From Margaritifera margaritifera (lineage: Eukaryota; Mollusca; Bivalvia; Unionida; Margaritiferidae), in assembly GCA_029931535.1 (NCBI GenBank), contig JAQPZY010001675.1, positions 1,417,501 to 1,481,500 on the forward strand: a DNA stretch of 64,000 bases, read 5' to 3'. The notes under the pieces were generated by a model that did no database searches, had not been told where the DNA came from, and was given only the letters and a program-made list of their open reading frames with translations. Shown here piece by piece: positions 22,344 to 34,977 of this stretch (position 1 is its first letter; each line of letters begins with the position of its first letter). A program made the position numbers and the translations under genes.

Positions 22344-24759
22344 TATTAATCTTCCATTCGGCCATGCTAGAAACTGGGCTATTAAATCTTCCATTCTGCC
22401 ATGCTAGAAACTGGGGTATTAAATCTTCCATTCTGCCATGCTAGAAACTGGGCTATTAGATCTTCCATTCTGCCATGCTATAAACTGGGGTATTAAATCT
22501 TCCATTCTGCCATGCTAGAAACTGGGGTATTAAATCTTCCATTCTGCATGCTAGAAACTGAGGTATTAAATCTTCCATTCTGCATGCTACAAACTGGGGT
22601 ATTAAATCTTCCATTCTGCATGTTATAAACTGGGGTATTAAATCTTCCATTCTGCCATGCTAGAAACTGTGGTATTAAATCTTCCATTCATCCATGCTAC
22701 AAACTGAGGTATTAGATCTTCCATTCTGCCATGCTATAAACTGGGGTATTAAATCTTCCATTCTGCCATGCTACAAACTGGGGTATTAAATCTTCCATTC
22801 TGCCAAGCTAGAAACTGGGGTATTTAATCTTCCATTATGCCAAGCTATAAACTGGGCTATTAAATCTTCCATTCTGCCATGCTAGAAACTGCGATATTAA
22901 ATCTTCCATTCTGCCATGCTAGAAACTGAGGTATTAAATCTTCCATTCTGCATGCTATAAACTGGGGTATTAAATCTTCCATTCTGCCATGTTATAAACT
23001 GGGCTATTAAATCTTCCATTCTGCCATGCTATAAACTGGGGTATTAAATCTTCCATTCTGCCATACTAAAAACTGGGCTATTAAATCTTCCATTCTGCCA
23101 TGCTATAAACTGAGGTATTAAATCTTCCATTCTGCCAAGCTATAAACTGGGCTATTAAATCTTCCATTCTGCCATGCTAGAAACTGGGGTATTAAATTAA
23201 ATCTTCCATTCTGCCATGCTATAAACTGGGGTATTAAATCTTCCATTCTGCCATGCTATAAAGTGAGGTATTAAATCTTCCATTCTGCCAAGCTATAAAC
23301 CGGGCTACTAAATCTTCTATTCTGCCATGCTATAAACTGGGCTATTAAATCTTCCATTCTGCCATGCTATAAACTGGGTTATTAAATCTTTCATTCTGCC
23401 ATGCTAGAAACTGGGCTATTAAATCTTCCATTCTGCCATGCTAGAAACTGGGGTATTAAATTAAATCTTCCATTCTGCCATGCTATAAACTGGGGTATTA
23501 AATCTTCCATTCTGCCAAGCTAGAAACTGGGGTATTTAATCTTCCATTATGCCAAGCTATAAACTGGGCTATTAAATCTTCCATTCTGCCATGCTAGAAA
23601 CTGCGATATTAAATCTTCCATTCTGCCATGCTAGAAACTGCGATATTAAATCTTCCATTCTGCCATGCTAGAAACTGCGATATTAAATCTTCCATTCTGC
23701 CATGCTAGAAACTGGGGTATTAAATCTTCCATTCTGCCATGCTATAAACTGGGGTATTAAATCTTCCATTCTGCCATGCTAGAAACTGGGCTATTAAATC
23801 TTCCATTATGCCAAGCTATAAACTGGGCTATTAAATCTTCCATTCTGCCATGCTAGAAACTGGGGTATTAAATCTTCCATTCTGCCATGCTAGAAACTGC
23901 GATATTAAATCTTCCATTCTGCCATGCTAGAAACTGGGGTATTAAATCTTCCATTCTGCCATGCTATAAACTGCGATATTAAATCTTCCATTCTGCCATG
24001 CTATAAACTGCGATATTAAATCTTCCATTCTGCCATGCTAGAAACTGGGCTATTAAATCTTCCATTCTGCCATGCTAGAAACTGGGGTATTAAATCTTCC
24101 ATTCTGCCATGCTAGAAACTGCGATATTAAATCTTCCATTCTGCCATGCTAGAAACTGGGGTATTAAATCTTCCATTCTGCCATGCTAGAAACTGCGATA
24201 TTAAATCTTCCATTCTGCCATGCTAGAAACTGGGGTATTAAATCTTCCATTCTGCCATGCTAGAAACTGCGATATTAAATCTTCCATTCTGCCATGCTAG
24301 AAACTGGGCTATTAAATCTTCCATTCTGCCATGCTAGAAACTGGGCTATTAAATCTTCCATTCTGCCATGCTAGAAACTGGGCTATTAAATCTTCCATTC
24401 TGCCATGCTAGAAACTGCGATATTAAATCTTCCATTCTGCCATGCTAGAAACTGGGGTATTAAATCTTCCATTCTGCCATGCTATAAACTGCGATATTAA
24501 ATCTTCCATTCTGCCATGCTAGAAACTGGGGTATTAAATTAAATCTTCCATTCTGCCATGCTATAAACTGGGGTATTAAATCTTCCATTCTGCCATGCTA
24601 GAAACTGGGGTATTAAATCTTCCATTCTGCCATGCTAGAAACTGCGATATTAAATCTTCCATTCTGCCATGCTAGAAACTGGGGTATTAAATCTTCCATT
24701 CTGCCATGCTATAAACTGCGATATTAAATCTTCCATTCTGCCATGCTAGAAACTGGGGT
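22344..24759. repeat. 37-bp satellite array, about 65 units
   Basis: The unit is TATTAAATCTTCCATTCTGC plus CATGCTAGAAACTGGGG. Variation is confined mainly to a few positions. The junction reads GGGGT, GGGCT or GCGAT; a centre position is CTAGAAA or CTATAAA; and a TTAAA duplication appears near 23,193, 23,455 and 24,537, each time before a unit containing CTATAAACTGGGG. One base is missing (TGCATG for TGCCATG) in a cluster of early units. The pattern shows higher-order block amplification. Confidence 0.97.
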
Positions 24760-24967
24760 TGGGTAAATAGATAAGAGTTATCTATTAAAAAATTCTTCTA
24801 TTCTTTATTTTCAAATGGATTATTGTTGTCCCCGGTTAACGTGTGTATATTACCTTCTTTATAATCCAACGTACTTTGCAACCATTCTTTTTTGAGATAT
24901 CAACGATCCATCACTGAACAGTTTCTTCTAAACTACCTTCTTACTCTCCTTTCTCAACGGCGTCCAA

Positions 24968-25025
<58 letters not shown>
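24968..25025. repeat. (AAT)n microsatellite
   Basis: Uninterrupted AAT run of about 19 units. Confidence 0.97.
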
Positions 25026-25029
<4 letters not shown>

Positions 25030-25224
25030 TATAAAAAAATACGAAGGTTTCCATGTAGACAAAATTGTTCAAAAGAGGTCAGTGTTTCAGATGCACAGGG
25101 GGATTATATTACCAGCGTTGGCTTGACATGCATTTAGACCTGCAGTTCAGGTACATAAAACAACTTTATTCTGGATAACATTTCTGAGTCAAAACTAAAA
25201 TATCAGCGAACTAATCGTGTCAAG

Positions 25225-25420
25225 CAACGTACAAATAGGCGTTTGTGTTCCAGTCGCAGCCACGAGTAGGGTTTCCGGACCAGGGTCTTGCTTTAGGACC
25301 ACCCACTTCTCCGCGCCCGTATCGTTCGCGAGGAAGACGTATATCAATAAACCTCAAGGATTGGAGTCGGTATGTTGTAAACGAGAGCAGATGGCCAATA
25401 GGTTCCTATCTGAAGTAAAC
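25225..25420. repeat. Old interspersed repeat, copy 1
   Basis: The best match within the window is 62,340-62,525, with GTTGTAAA(C/T)GAGAGCAGATGG shared at the right end and weaker similarity to the left (ACCAC-C-AC-TT---GCGC-C pattern). It is locally more GC-rich than its surroundings. The 79-codon frame here is not recognised. Confidence 0.5.
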
Positions 25421-25456
25421 AATGACTCGCAATTATGCGAGGAATGTTTATGTTGA

Positions 25457-26550
25457 CTTTGGTGTTCGAATGTGTTTATTTTATAAAATTAAATATCTTG
25501 CTGTGGTTTTATTTAATATTTGAATGCATTTATAAATATATTAAAACAATATATTTGAAATGGAGAAACAAACCACACTGAAGATCTAGCTGTGAGCATA
25601 TTATCGAACATTTCTCTTATATTTTTTTTTATTTTTTGGTGATTCTGAGAGCAAACTGGCATCAATCAAAGTTAAATGAGGCTATAAAGATCAAAAAAAT
25701 ATTTAACCCCTCACCAAAAAAGAGACAAAAAAACCAGCAAAACTAATTTTTATTAGCGCAACTGTTATGCGATAGTTATGTTTTGTCCTGAAAAGCACAG
25801 TAGAAATATTCACGTAAATTATAGAATGTTGAATACAGGGGTTTATTTTAAAACAACATAGAAGAAAGGTACCATTGGTCAACCACGGAATCAGAACATT
25901 TGTCTGGAAATAAAGAAAGACTGCTAAAGAAAGGTCTAATTAAGATATTCCCGGAATGTATTTGTAATTTGATGACAAGTAATGTTCATTTCCAATTGAA
26001 ATGGATGACTGTGGAATACAATACGTGTTACTCAATTATTGATCGCCGTATTTGGACACTGTAAGAACCGTCATGTTTTGGTACCTATATGAAAAATACC
26101 GAACATTTCGGAAGCAAGGAAAATACATGTTAGTGCTCTAGTAACGTTCCAAGTCAAAAATATGTTCCCCTTTATCGTGTATTTGTACGAAAAAGAAAGA
26201 AAACAAGAGATGGGTATACACTGAAGCTTTGTTTCCATCGCGTGTAGATTGTTGCTGCCGCTCTGTATTTTAACTGCCACATACCGTTTAAGTAGTAACA
26301 TTGTTAGAATTTTATGACAAAATTTTTCCACCAAGTTACCGTATGCACCAAGGATTCGGTGGTAGGAATATATCTAAATCGAACATGATAAAGACAGATA
26401 TGACATTATTATGATAAATGATGTTTATTATTCCGATATTTCTGGTGGAAAACATAGACATTGAAGCGTCGGCTCCATATGCAACAGTATATCAGTGTCG
26501 ACACCTTTTCACTTTTGCATATGTCTTATATGTGCAATGAACCTATACTT
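25457..26550. other. No gene seen
   Basis: AT-rich, with no recognised domain, RNA or repeat longer than a few units. Confidence 0.5.
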
Positions 26551-26551
26551 C

Positions 26552-26695
26552 AGGAACAACTCTGTTTAAATTGAGCTGACCGATACATTAGGAACAGCTC
26601 TGTTTAAAGTGAGCTGACCGATACATCAGGAAAAGCTCTGTTTATAGCGAGCCGACCGATACGTCAGAAACAGCTCTGTTTAGTCAGCGGACACA
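26552..26695. repeat. 38-bp tandem repeat, nearly four copies
   Basis: The unit contains AGCTCTGTTTAAAGTGAGCT followed by GACCGATACATCAGGAA. The copies show point differences and the last is truncated. Confidence 0.9.
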
Positions 26696-27962
26696 CCATT
26701 ACAATTCATGTTACACTTTGCCAAGAAAATAAGACAGCAAGTTTTATTTTTTGTGAACAGAGATATTTGTTAGATGTATGGTAGTCACGTTTAAAAAGAA
26801 AATGATCCTACCTCCTTGTAACTTTTATTTTATAGAATGTAAATTATGGATACTTTTCTTTAAAATTATTGGTTGTGTCATTCCAGACCACTACTATGTA
26901 AAACCCTCACCAAAAAGGGACTAATCATTTATCCCCTACATCTAAAGAGACAGACAGACACACACACTAATACACACATATATACACACTCACTGCATTT
27001 ATTTATAACATAGATGTAAATATGATACGGAATGAAGATATTAAACTCTGACCCTTTCATTCAAACATGAATAACAAAGAGTTTAATAAACGTGATAAAA
27101 CATATGACTAGGAGATGATCATCACTCGTATACATGTAGCATGCTTTTTTTGATTGCCTTGATTTTAAGCCAAGTATTTCACAATAATTTTACTGCAGAC
27201 TGGTACCTTTAGCCAGGGTATAGGTCTCAGAGAAAGTTCGAAATCTTGGAGTTACTCTGGACTTTTTGGTAAGCAGCCTTTTGCAGTTAAGGCAGTATGT
27301 TACTTTAAGTTAATTTTTCAAGTGAAATTATCTCTAAATTTTACTGAATTAAAAAGTCTTTATCGCAACACCTTAAGTGTACACTAATCATGTGGAAGTC
27401 AAGGATTGCCAAAAGAAGAGGGGCAGAGAGAAATTAACGCTCTGTATTACTTATTTGCCATTACCAAATATATAAATATAAAACGAAAATATCACTAGAC
27501 ACGTCCACTGATTCCTCGCTTCTTTGAACAAGTGTGGGTCCTGGATGAAGATATTTTCAAAATGAATGTTTACAACAGATTTTCTCTTGTACTTGCAGAA
27601 AGAAAAGCGATCACACGAGGCAAATTATAGTATACTTACAAACTAATATTCTTGTTTAATTGCAGCACATTATGGTTCCCGAAATGTGGCCATAAAAATA
27701 AGAAGTAAGACAACATAATCTGTATCGTAAAATTAAGTGCCCCAAAGAGAATACTTTCAAACTGCACCTTGAACAGACTGAAGAAGAGAAAGCTGTTTTG
27801 TCACCTTGAATGAATGAGGCATATGATGAATGAAGAAAGGTTGAGCAGAATATGGAAAAAGTCTAACGTCAAGAACCCTCAATAGATGCATGCCACCATA
27901 CGAAAACCATGCAAAAAGTAAATCATTATCTTACAGAATCTTCAACCAGAGCTCTTTTGTCA

Positions 27963-27966
<4 letters not shown>
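26696..27966. other. No gene seen
   Basis: AT-rich. Apart from a short CA/CAGA-rich patch at about 26,948-26,992, nothing is recognised. Confidence 0.5.

Positions 27967-28030
<64 letters not shown>
27967..28030. repeat. (TA)n microsatellite
   Basis: Uninterrupted TA run that ends exactly where the MITE-like element at 28,031 begins. Confidence 0.97.
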
Positions 28031-28411
<381 letters not shown>

Positions 28412-28954
28412 AATCTAAACTGGACGGCCCCGAAAATTTAGTTTCACAGCGGCAAACAGTACAGCACAAGAAAGGTTCATTGATTTAAACAGTGCAACTT
28501 CGTTCGCAAAAATGTCTTCAAATTGTTTTCAGGAGGACACTAAATCTAAGATGTAGACCAGATAAGGGACTTGTTGACATTTATTCCTTATCAAATTTCA
28601 CGGTATACGTCCACCTTTCAGTAGAGAAAATTAAGATTTCCGCTGCTATCAGCTCCGATGATCTTTCGCCACAGGTGCGCCGAGTTGACCATTAACCATG
28701 AAAACTCGCCTCTGTTCTTTTAATGGCTTTGTAATTTTAAAAATTTCACAGGTGTCGCTCCCACACTCTTTATTCTGACAACATGGAATTCATAGTAAAT
28801 ATATGTTAGAGAATTTCAGCTTTTATGATCTTCAGCAGTGCGTGTAGTAATTAGAAAACCTGTGATCCCAGATATTGAGAAATTAAATTCTTTAGTCCAA
28901 ACGTTATAAAAGGCCATATTGAACGGGTTTTGCTATATCAACTGTACATTGTTA

Positions 28955-29219
28955 GCAGTTCCACCGAGGGACCCCGGGTGGCCGAGTGGTCTAAGGGACT
29001 CGCCTTTAGCGATCACTGACATATCACCCCTGTCCGCGTGGATTCGAATCTTGAGCTCGGCCAGAGTGGGTATGTGAGAAAGCTTTCCACTAGTTCCAGT
29101 GGTTCTTCCCGAGGTTTTCCCGGGTTCTCCCTCCACCAGATATACTGGCTGCCATGTATAGCCTATCATGTGCTGAAAAATGGTGTTAAACCCACAAAAC
29201 CACAAACCGCAGTTCCACC
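28955..29219 (+). mobile_element. tRNA-derived SINE with perfect 11-bp target-site duplication
   Basis: The body (28,966-29,208) opens with a tRNA-like head. The A box is TGGCCGAGTGG at 28,979-28,989 and the B box GGATTCGAATC at 29,040-29,050, a spacing wide enough for a class II (Leu/Ser-like) tRNA. A tail rich in TTCCCGGGTTCTCC-type sequence follows and ends in CCCACAAAACCACAAACC. GCAGTTCCACC flanks both ends (28,955-28,965 and 29,209-29,219), the mark of LINE-mediated insertion. The intact A and B boxes mean the copy might still be transcribable by RNA polymerase III. The minus-strand frame 28,933-29,229 is a shadow. Confidence 0.93.
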
Positions 29220-29648
29220 TACATACCACTCACCAAGCGTGTATTCACACATTATATAAACAAAATAATGTACCTCAACAATGAATCCTACTTAATTCAT
29301 GATATTTAATAATTTAGAGGGGTCCATGCATAAATTTCTAATGATCCTAAGAAAATTAAGACACCCTTTTATCCTCAGAGTTGTGATAATTTGTAAATAT
29401 GTCTTTTCCTCACTTTTTGTAATTATTGAAAATAAAGGCAAATTAGGTTATTTTTTTAAAGTAAGGCCCTTTATTCAAGAAATATACTATTTATAAAAGG
29501 GTCAGCAACACTTGCCTGAAGCATAACACATAAATGACTGAAAATGAAACGTTTTACAAGTGTTAAACACGGGATATTATCATAAAATATTATCAATTTA
29601 AAATGTCAAAGTATAAATATTCTTCCGGTATGTAGTACTAAAGGGACC

Positions 29649-29667
29649 GGAGGGGGGGGGGGGGGGA
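29649..29667. repeat. G homopolymer tract
   Basis: A run of about 17 G residues, striking in this AT-rich context and capable of forming quadruplex-like structure. Assembly length may be unreliable. Confidence 0.85.
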
Positions 29668-29930
29668 TTTTTCACCAGTTTCACCCTAAATTTAGAGACC
29701 TTTTCATAATTCCACGCAAGTGCAGGTAAAATATTTATCTTTTGCATAGAATACAGTTCATATAGGATTCACATATTAGTATTCACTTCTAGTAGGGGCC
29801 CGAAAATGCAACATTAATAAGATTGCATACTTGAGAATTTTAAACGGGACTGAATAATGCCTTCAAATTTTTTTTTTTTTTTAATTTTTTTTTTAACAGT
29901 TATGACTTTGAAGCATTATATCTACAATTA

Positions 29931-30043
29931 GATGATATTTAAGTGTCTTTTCTGAAATATGGCTAGACATATTCGAAGTGGATGGGATGATATTTAAATT
30001 TCTTTTCTGAAATATGACTAGACAGTCGAGAGTCGAAGTGGAG
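29931..30043. repeat. Two-copy tandem repeat, about 57 bp
   Basis: GATGATATTTAAGTGTCTTT and GATGATATTTAAATTTCTTT start the two copies, and both continue into CTGAAATATG(G/A)CTAGACA. Confidence 0.85.
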
Positions 30044-30368
30044 TTATTAACTGAATGCAGCAACAAAAGCCAGCATTAGTGTTGTTATTGATTTAGATGG
30101 AGTTGTTTGTGAAAAAGGAAAGACGGTGTCTGCTTTCACGTTGCAAATGTTTAGCAAATATTATGAATATTCAAGACGAGCTCATTACAAGTGTGTGTGG
30201 TAGAGCCTTACGCTTAGCTCCGGCAGCAACAGCAGAAGAAGATGAAGATGAAGGACGGAAAAGGAGAAGATGATGCTGATGACTAGAATTATCCATTTGC
30301 TGTTTGTGATTTCTTTAGTAACAAGTGAATTATATCTCCTGCATTACAGACCTATTCAATCGCCGAAC

Positions 30369-30371
<3 letters not shown>

Positions 30372-30429
<58 letters not shown>
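30372..30429. repeat. (GA)n microsatellite
   Basis: Uninterrupted GA run; the Glu-Arg frame over it is an artefact. Confidence 0.97.
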
Positions 30430-30431
<2 letters not shown>

Positions 30432-30908
30432 TATGAGGATGTCTTACCTTGATTCAGCTGCCTTGACTTCAGTCGTCACCATGGATTTATATAGAATAAT
30501 AAGTATATTAAGGGATGAAGTAAGAAACTTTATCTAATCTAAGCTGCTATCCTGAAAACTCGAACCCAGTGTGTCATCGGATTCCCAATATTGTCCAAGT
30601 CTTGAGTGACGTAATAATCAAAATCATAAGCGTTATATTTTCTGGGACGTATGTCCTTCTTACAGGGTACTTGACCGAATTTCCAATGAATTTGAAAGCT
30701 TAATAAGCATGCAAGGTTGAGAGTATAAACATTTTTCAGGTGTATAAAGAGTAGTGATTACCACGATAAGTCTGCCAGTCTGGCAGCTACATTGAAATTC
30801 ATGTTAATTATACTAAAACATTTGAATATAAACTTTTCATTTTATCTAATGCAGAAATTTCGTGTTTGAAATTTTTGAGCAGAAATATATATTAATTTTG
30901 CAATACGG
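30430..30908. other. No gene seen
   Basis: No recognised feature. Confidence 0.5.
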
Positions 30909-30910
30909 AT

Positions 30911-31013
30911 ACATACATACATACATACATACATACATACATACATACATACATACATACATACATACATACATACATACATACATACATACATACATAC
31001 ATACATACATACA

Positions 31014-31047
<34 letters not shown>

Positions 31048-31070
31048 CATACATATATACATACATACAT
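30911..31070. repeat. (ATAC)n microsatellite, about 40 units
   Basis: Nearly perfect ATAC tetranucleotides, with a few ATAT variants near the right end. Followed by degenerate GTAG/GATA units to about 31,220. The same motif occurs in the opposite orientation at 54,043-54,219. Confidence 0.97.
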
Positions 31071-31217
31071 TGTAGGTAGGTAGGTGGATAGATAGATAAA
31101 TTGGTAGGTAGCTAGCTAGCTAGGCAGATAGATATATACCAGCATACATACATACATAGATCGATAGTTGGTAGGTATGTAGGTGGATAGATAAATAAAT
31201 AGGTAAGTAGATAGGTA

Positions 31218-31218
<1 letters not shown>

Positions 31219-31280
<62 letters not shown>
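31219..31280. repeat. (AT)n microsatellite
   Basis: Uninterrupted AT run, followed by a two-copy 27-bp repeat (AAGTTTCATTTATCATATAT) at about 31,290-31,344. Confidence 0.95.
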
Positions 31281-31285
<5 letters not shown>

Positions 31286-31344
31286 TATAAAGTTTCATTT
31301 ATCATATATTTAATGATAAGTTTCATTTATCATATATTTAATAC

Positions 31345-32239
31345 ATTCCACTACATCAGATTGCATCTAAATTTTATACATAAATTTTGAATGCATTTCA
31401 TAATAGATATACACTATTTTTTTTATATCCATGCTCTGTGTACACACAGAGAAGGAATACCCCAACGGGTATGTGAGACCTACATACACAATTATTTGTC
31501 AAGGTACGTACAGTTTAGTTTTCCATTTCAATTAAATCAAACTTTCGTTCTGATGTCCCACTCCGTGCCTAACTATTTTGAACAAAATATTGAAAATACT
31601 GACGGATACTTCAAACTTTGATTTTAATAAATTTGTTTAAATTTTATTTAGAAGAAGCATTGAAAATACTAAATTTCAGGGGAGTGGTGTATTTCGGGGG
31701 TGTATTATTTCAATCTCGATGGCTACGAGATATATTGATTTCCACTTTCCAGATTATACATTTAATGTTCCTGCACTTACAAATAATAATTACATGCTTA
31801 CAAATAATAATTACATATTGTAAAACTGGAAGCAAAACATAATAAAGCTCAGATATGAAAGTCTCGACAAATTGCAATTATGAAAAGGTTATGAAAGTTA
31901 CACTGAACATTTAAGTCAAAATAGATAGTTTCTTTTTAATATTACCTACTAAGCAAAAGTAGTTGGTGGGTTTCTATTGCTACTTTCAGATATATTTAAT
32001 CTGAAATGTTTTATCTGACATCAGTCATAATTAACATTATTTAATAGAATGTAATTCTTTTCAATACTGCTTGAAAAAAAGAAGAAGAAAAAATAAAACA
32101 AAACAAAACAAAACAAAACGTGAAAAAGCACTACAATATACTGGTTAGAATAGACCCTGACTTGGAAATAATATAAAACATATGATTTCAATTCTTTTCA
32201 AATTGGATGTTGACTTTTTCTGAGGAAATACTCCTCCAT
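31345..32239. other. No gene seen
   Basis: AT-rich, with a short (AAAAC)n-like patch near 32,096-32,118. Confidence 0.5.
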
Positions 32240-33705
32240 AAATTTGAATCAAGTTTCCGACAAAAACATTCATCTTAAACTGCATTGACGAAACTTACAG
32301 ACCAGTTGCTATTAGCGATTGAATCCGATGAACTTACTGGCACAAACTTTATTGATTTTGAAAAAAAAAAAAGCATTCGATTTGGTTACCATTCGGTGTT
32401 CATTAAAAAATTATCAGCCTATAAGTTTTCTTCAAACTCAGTTACTTGGTTCACGTCGTATCTCACTAACAGACTCCAGGTTGTTTGCACGGGTAAATAT
32501 ACTTCCGTTTCAAGTTATATTTTAAGTGGTGTTCCTCAAGGCTCTATATTAGGGGCTGTTCTTTTTCTGCTGTTTAGCAATGACTTGGCTTTGTATCCAG
32601 TGCACTCTAACACTGATCTTTTCGCTGAAGATTCTACACTGCAAAAATCTGGTATATCTCTCGATTGCTTTGAAAATAAAATTCAAATCGACCTCAACAA
32701 TTTATTAGTTTGGTGTCAGCAAAACAGAATGTATATTAATGCATGTAAAACGAAATGTATGACAATCGGAACAAGGCAGCGCCTATCCACTAACATGGAT
32801 TTACTTTAAAAGTGTCTAATGAGAAAAAAAACAAAAACTTCTTGGTATCTACATTGATCAACATCAAAATTACTGTCGAAATTTCTATCTCCAAAGTCGC
32901 CTGAACTTTATTTTTCTGGATATATACTACCACTGAGACACTACGGCTGTACCATATGGGGAAACACATCCAGAATTGACAAAGTACAAAACGGGCCGCG
33001 CGAATAATTCTGAATGTTTTGTTTTCACGTCTACAATGGCTACCTATACAAAAACGTATTCTTTATTTTAAAAGAATCCTGACATATAAGTCTCTAAATG
33101 ATCTTTCTCCAGATTATATCTCTAACTTAATTGAACTAAGATCATCAAATACTGATCAACAACTAATCACGAACTCAAGGTTCCGAGGTCGAGAACCAAC
33201 CATTTCAAAAACTCTTTTACTGTATCGGCACCTACCTTTTGCAATTCCTTACCCCTGAGGATACGAAATTCAAATTCCCTTGCTTTGTTTAAAACCTCAT
33301 TAAAGAAATTCTTTCTTGAGCAGCTGGAATATTATATTCAAGTCTTTCAATACAGAATGTTATCATTGTATCCAGAAATAATTTGTGCATGTTTTATTCT
33401 ATCTATGCATATATGATTTCTGACGTGCTGAAATGTGTATACCTGTGTATATTTTATTGTTTATATATGTACCTGTTGACCCCTATAGTAACATATATTA
33501 ATCTATTTTAAATCTGTGTGAGTGCGTGTGCGAGCATACCTAAGTATGTGTAAGAGACTTTTTTTTATAACATAACCTGTTAAAAAGTAGAGGACCACAT
33601 GGCAGATTAGTCTTTCATGGCCAAATGTGTTATCCTGGTTCAATAAAGATTATTATTATTATTATTATTATTACTACTACTGCTACTATTATTATTATTA
33701 TTAAT
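32240..33705 (+). mobile_element. Degenerate 3' half of a CR1/Jockey-type LINE with (ATT)n tail
   Basis: The plus strand reads, from about 32,255, a reverse-transcriptase palm region: FRQKHSS, then LTDQLLLAIESDELTGTNFI leading to motif A, GVPQGSILGAVLFLLFSNDL (motif B region, about 32,528-32,587), and LFAEDSTL (about 32,618-32,641), where Y/FADD is expected. The change of the first catalytic Asp to Glu shows decay. After a broken stretch (32,810-33,010) the terminal block KRAARIILNVLFSRLQWLPI and onward is readable to 33,258. The 3' end reads TTCAATAAAGATTATTATT, entering an ATT tail at about 33,651-33,705. The 5' part (endonuclease) is absent, as expected for incomplete reverse transcription. 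Confidence 0.88.
32285..32809 (+). pseudogene. Reverse transcriptase fragment of the CR1/Jockey-type LINE
   Basis: This is the longest open piece, 174 codons, of the element's ORF2. Motif A is split by a frameshift in an A tract near 32,360-32,373: one frame ends FIDFEKKK and the next continues KAFDLVTI. Motif B (GVPQGS) is intact; motif C is altered to AED. The frame's ATG is not a native start. Non-functional. Confidence 0.87.
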
Positions 33706-33814
33706 TTTTTATTTATTATATTAAACGACGAACGTTGTATTTAAGAGTTTTGTTGTTGTCCTCCTTTGTTCCTTTTTTCCTTCCCCAATTGAATAAAGTT
33801 TTCTTCCAACTTAC

Positions 33815-34024
33815 TGACATGTACTCCTGACTTACTCACTTACATGTACTCCTGACTTACTTACATGTACTCCTGAATTACTCAGTTACATATACTTCTG
33901 ACTTACTCACTCGTTTTCCTCCTCTCATAGATATTATAACAAGCAATACATATTATTATAACGAATAATACATATTTTTATAACAAGTAATACATATTGT
34001 TATAACAAGTAATACATATATTTT
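33815..34024. repeat. Two small tandem repeats
   Basis: At 33,815-33,910 several copies of ACTTACATGTACTCCTG-like units occur. At about 33,936-34,024 four copies of TATTATAACAAGTAATACA-like 23-bp units follow. Confidence 0.8.
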
Positions 34025-34234
34025 TTTGTTATTGTAAAAATGAATTAGTTTTATAAGACTACGAAAACAAATTGTATGCGACAGTTAATTTTATGCGACA
34101 GTTCCTAAAACTATTTTGTTTGCTTCTTTGTCAACATTGTAATTTTTCCCACCTGAAACTGTAATTGATTTTTTTTTCAGATTATTTGAATTCTTCGCAT
34201 CAGAGAAAATATTAAAGCAAGAAAAATACCATGA

Positions 34235-34520
34235 AACAAACACGTCACTTCACTCTCGTTGCTAATGCTATGCGATCGTTACATTGTGTTTGGATATTGC
34301 TAAAGAGATAAGGTGTAAGGAGACAAATAATTCAAGAGAAGTGAGAATTCAAGAGCTGCCAGAGTGTTTGTTAGAGATCAAAGATTTCGTTTCGATGGAA
34401 ATCGCTTAACGAGCTCTGGTCATAAGACCGTATAAGGTACTGGTACACATCAACAGTGGGTCTGTGTTTTATATCACATTCAAATCTCGTCCAATGTCTA
34501 ATTTAGACTGCAAAATGGAT
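34235..34520. repeat. Local duplication, copy 1
   Basis: CTACATTGTGTTT/GTTACATTGTGTTT, AGAGACAAATAATTCAA/AGGAGACAAATAATTCAA and TTTTATATCACATT are shared, in the same order and orientation, with 36,145-36,400. I estimate about 70% identity by eye. Confidence 0.7.
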
Positions 34521-34977
34521 GAAACAGAACCCCCCATATTCGTCAAGATATCAAGAAACTCTCCATCTGCGTTTTGAAACCATTAGATCTTATTTAACTG
34601 TTCATTTTAATGGCTGATTTATTTAAGAACTCACTTTTAATTGTGCTAAAAACGCGTCATAGAAATATCGTTAAAGAAGAATTTCTCATGTACTGTTATT
34701 GACTAAGATGAGATCTTTAACCGACTTTAACCCTAGTAAGCGAATCATTTACCTTTAGTTAAGTTGGCTACAACGCAAAGATATAAAAACTCTCAAACAT
34801 AATTTCACTCACTAGACACTGAACCATAGTTGTGAAATATTGTAGGCAAATGAAAAAGAAAAAGATTAAAATGCGAGCGGAATTCTTGAAAATGAGCACT
34901 TGTGAAAGAGTCATAATAGTCTTGATATCTTTACTATTTCATAAATTGAAAAGAACAATAAATTACAACTTTACAAT

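Noticed and set aside
22129..22407. 92-codon open frame as a host gene
   Set aside because: It runs into the satellite array, has no known motif, and its composition is ordinary for AT-rich DNA.
22344..24759. CRISPR array
   Set aside because: The units are directly tandem with no unique spacers, and the context is animal nuclear DNA. The same holds for the 20-, 31-, 40- and 47-bp arrays.
28971..29052. Functional tRNA gene
   Set aside because: A and B boxes are good, but flanking target-site duplications and a non-tRNA tail show it is a SINE.
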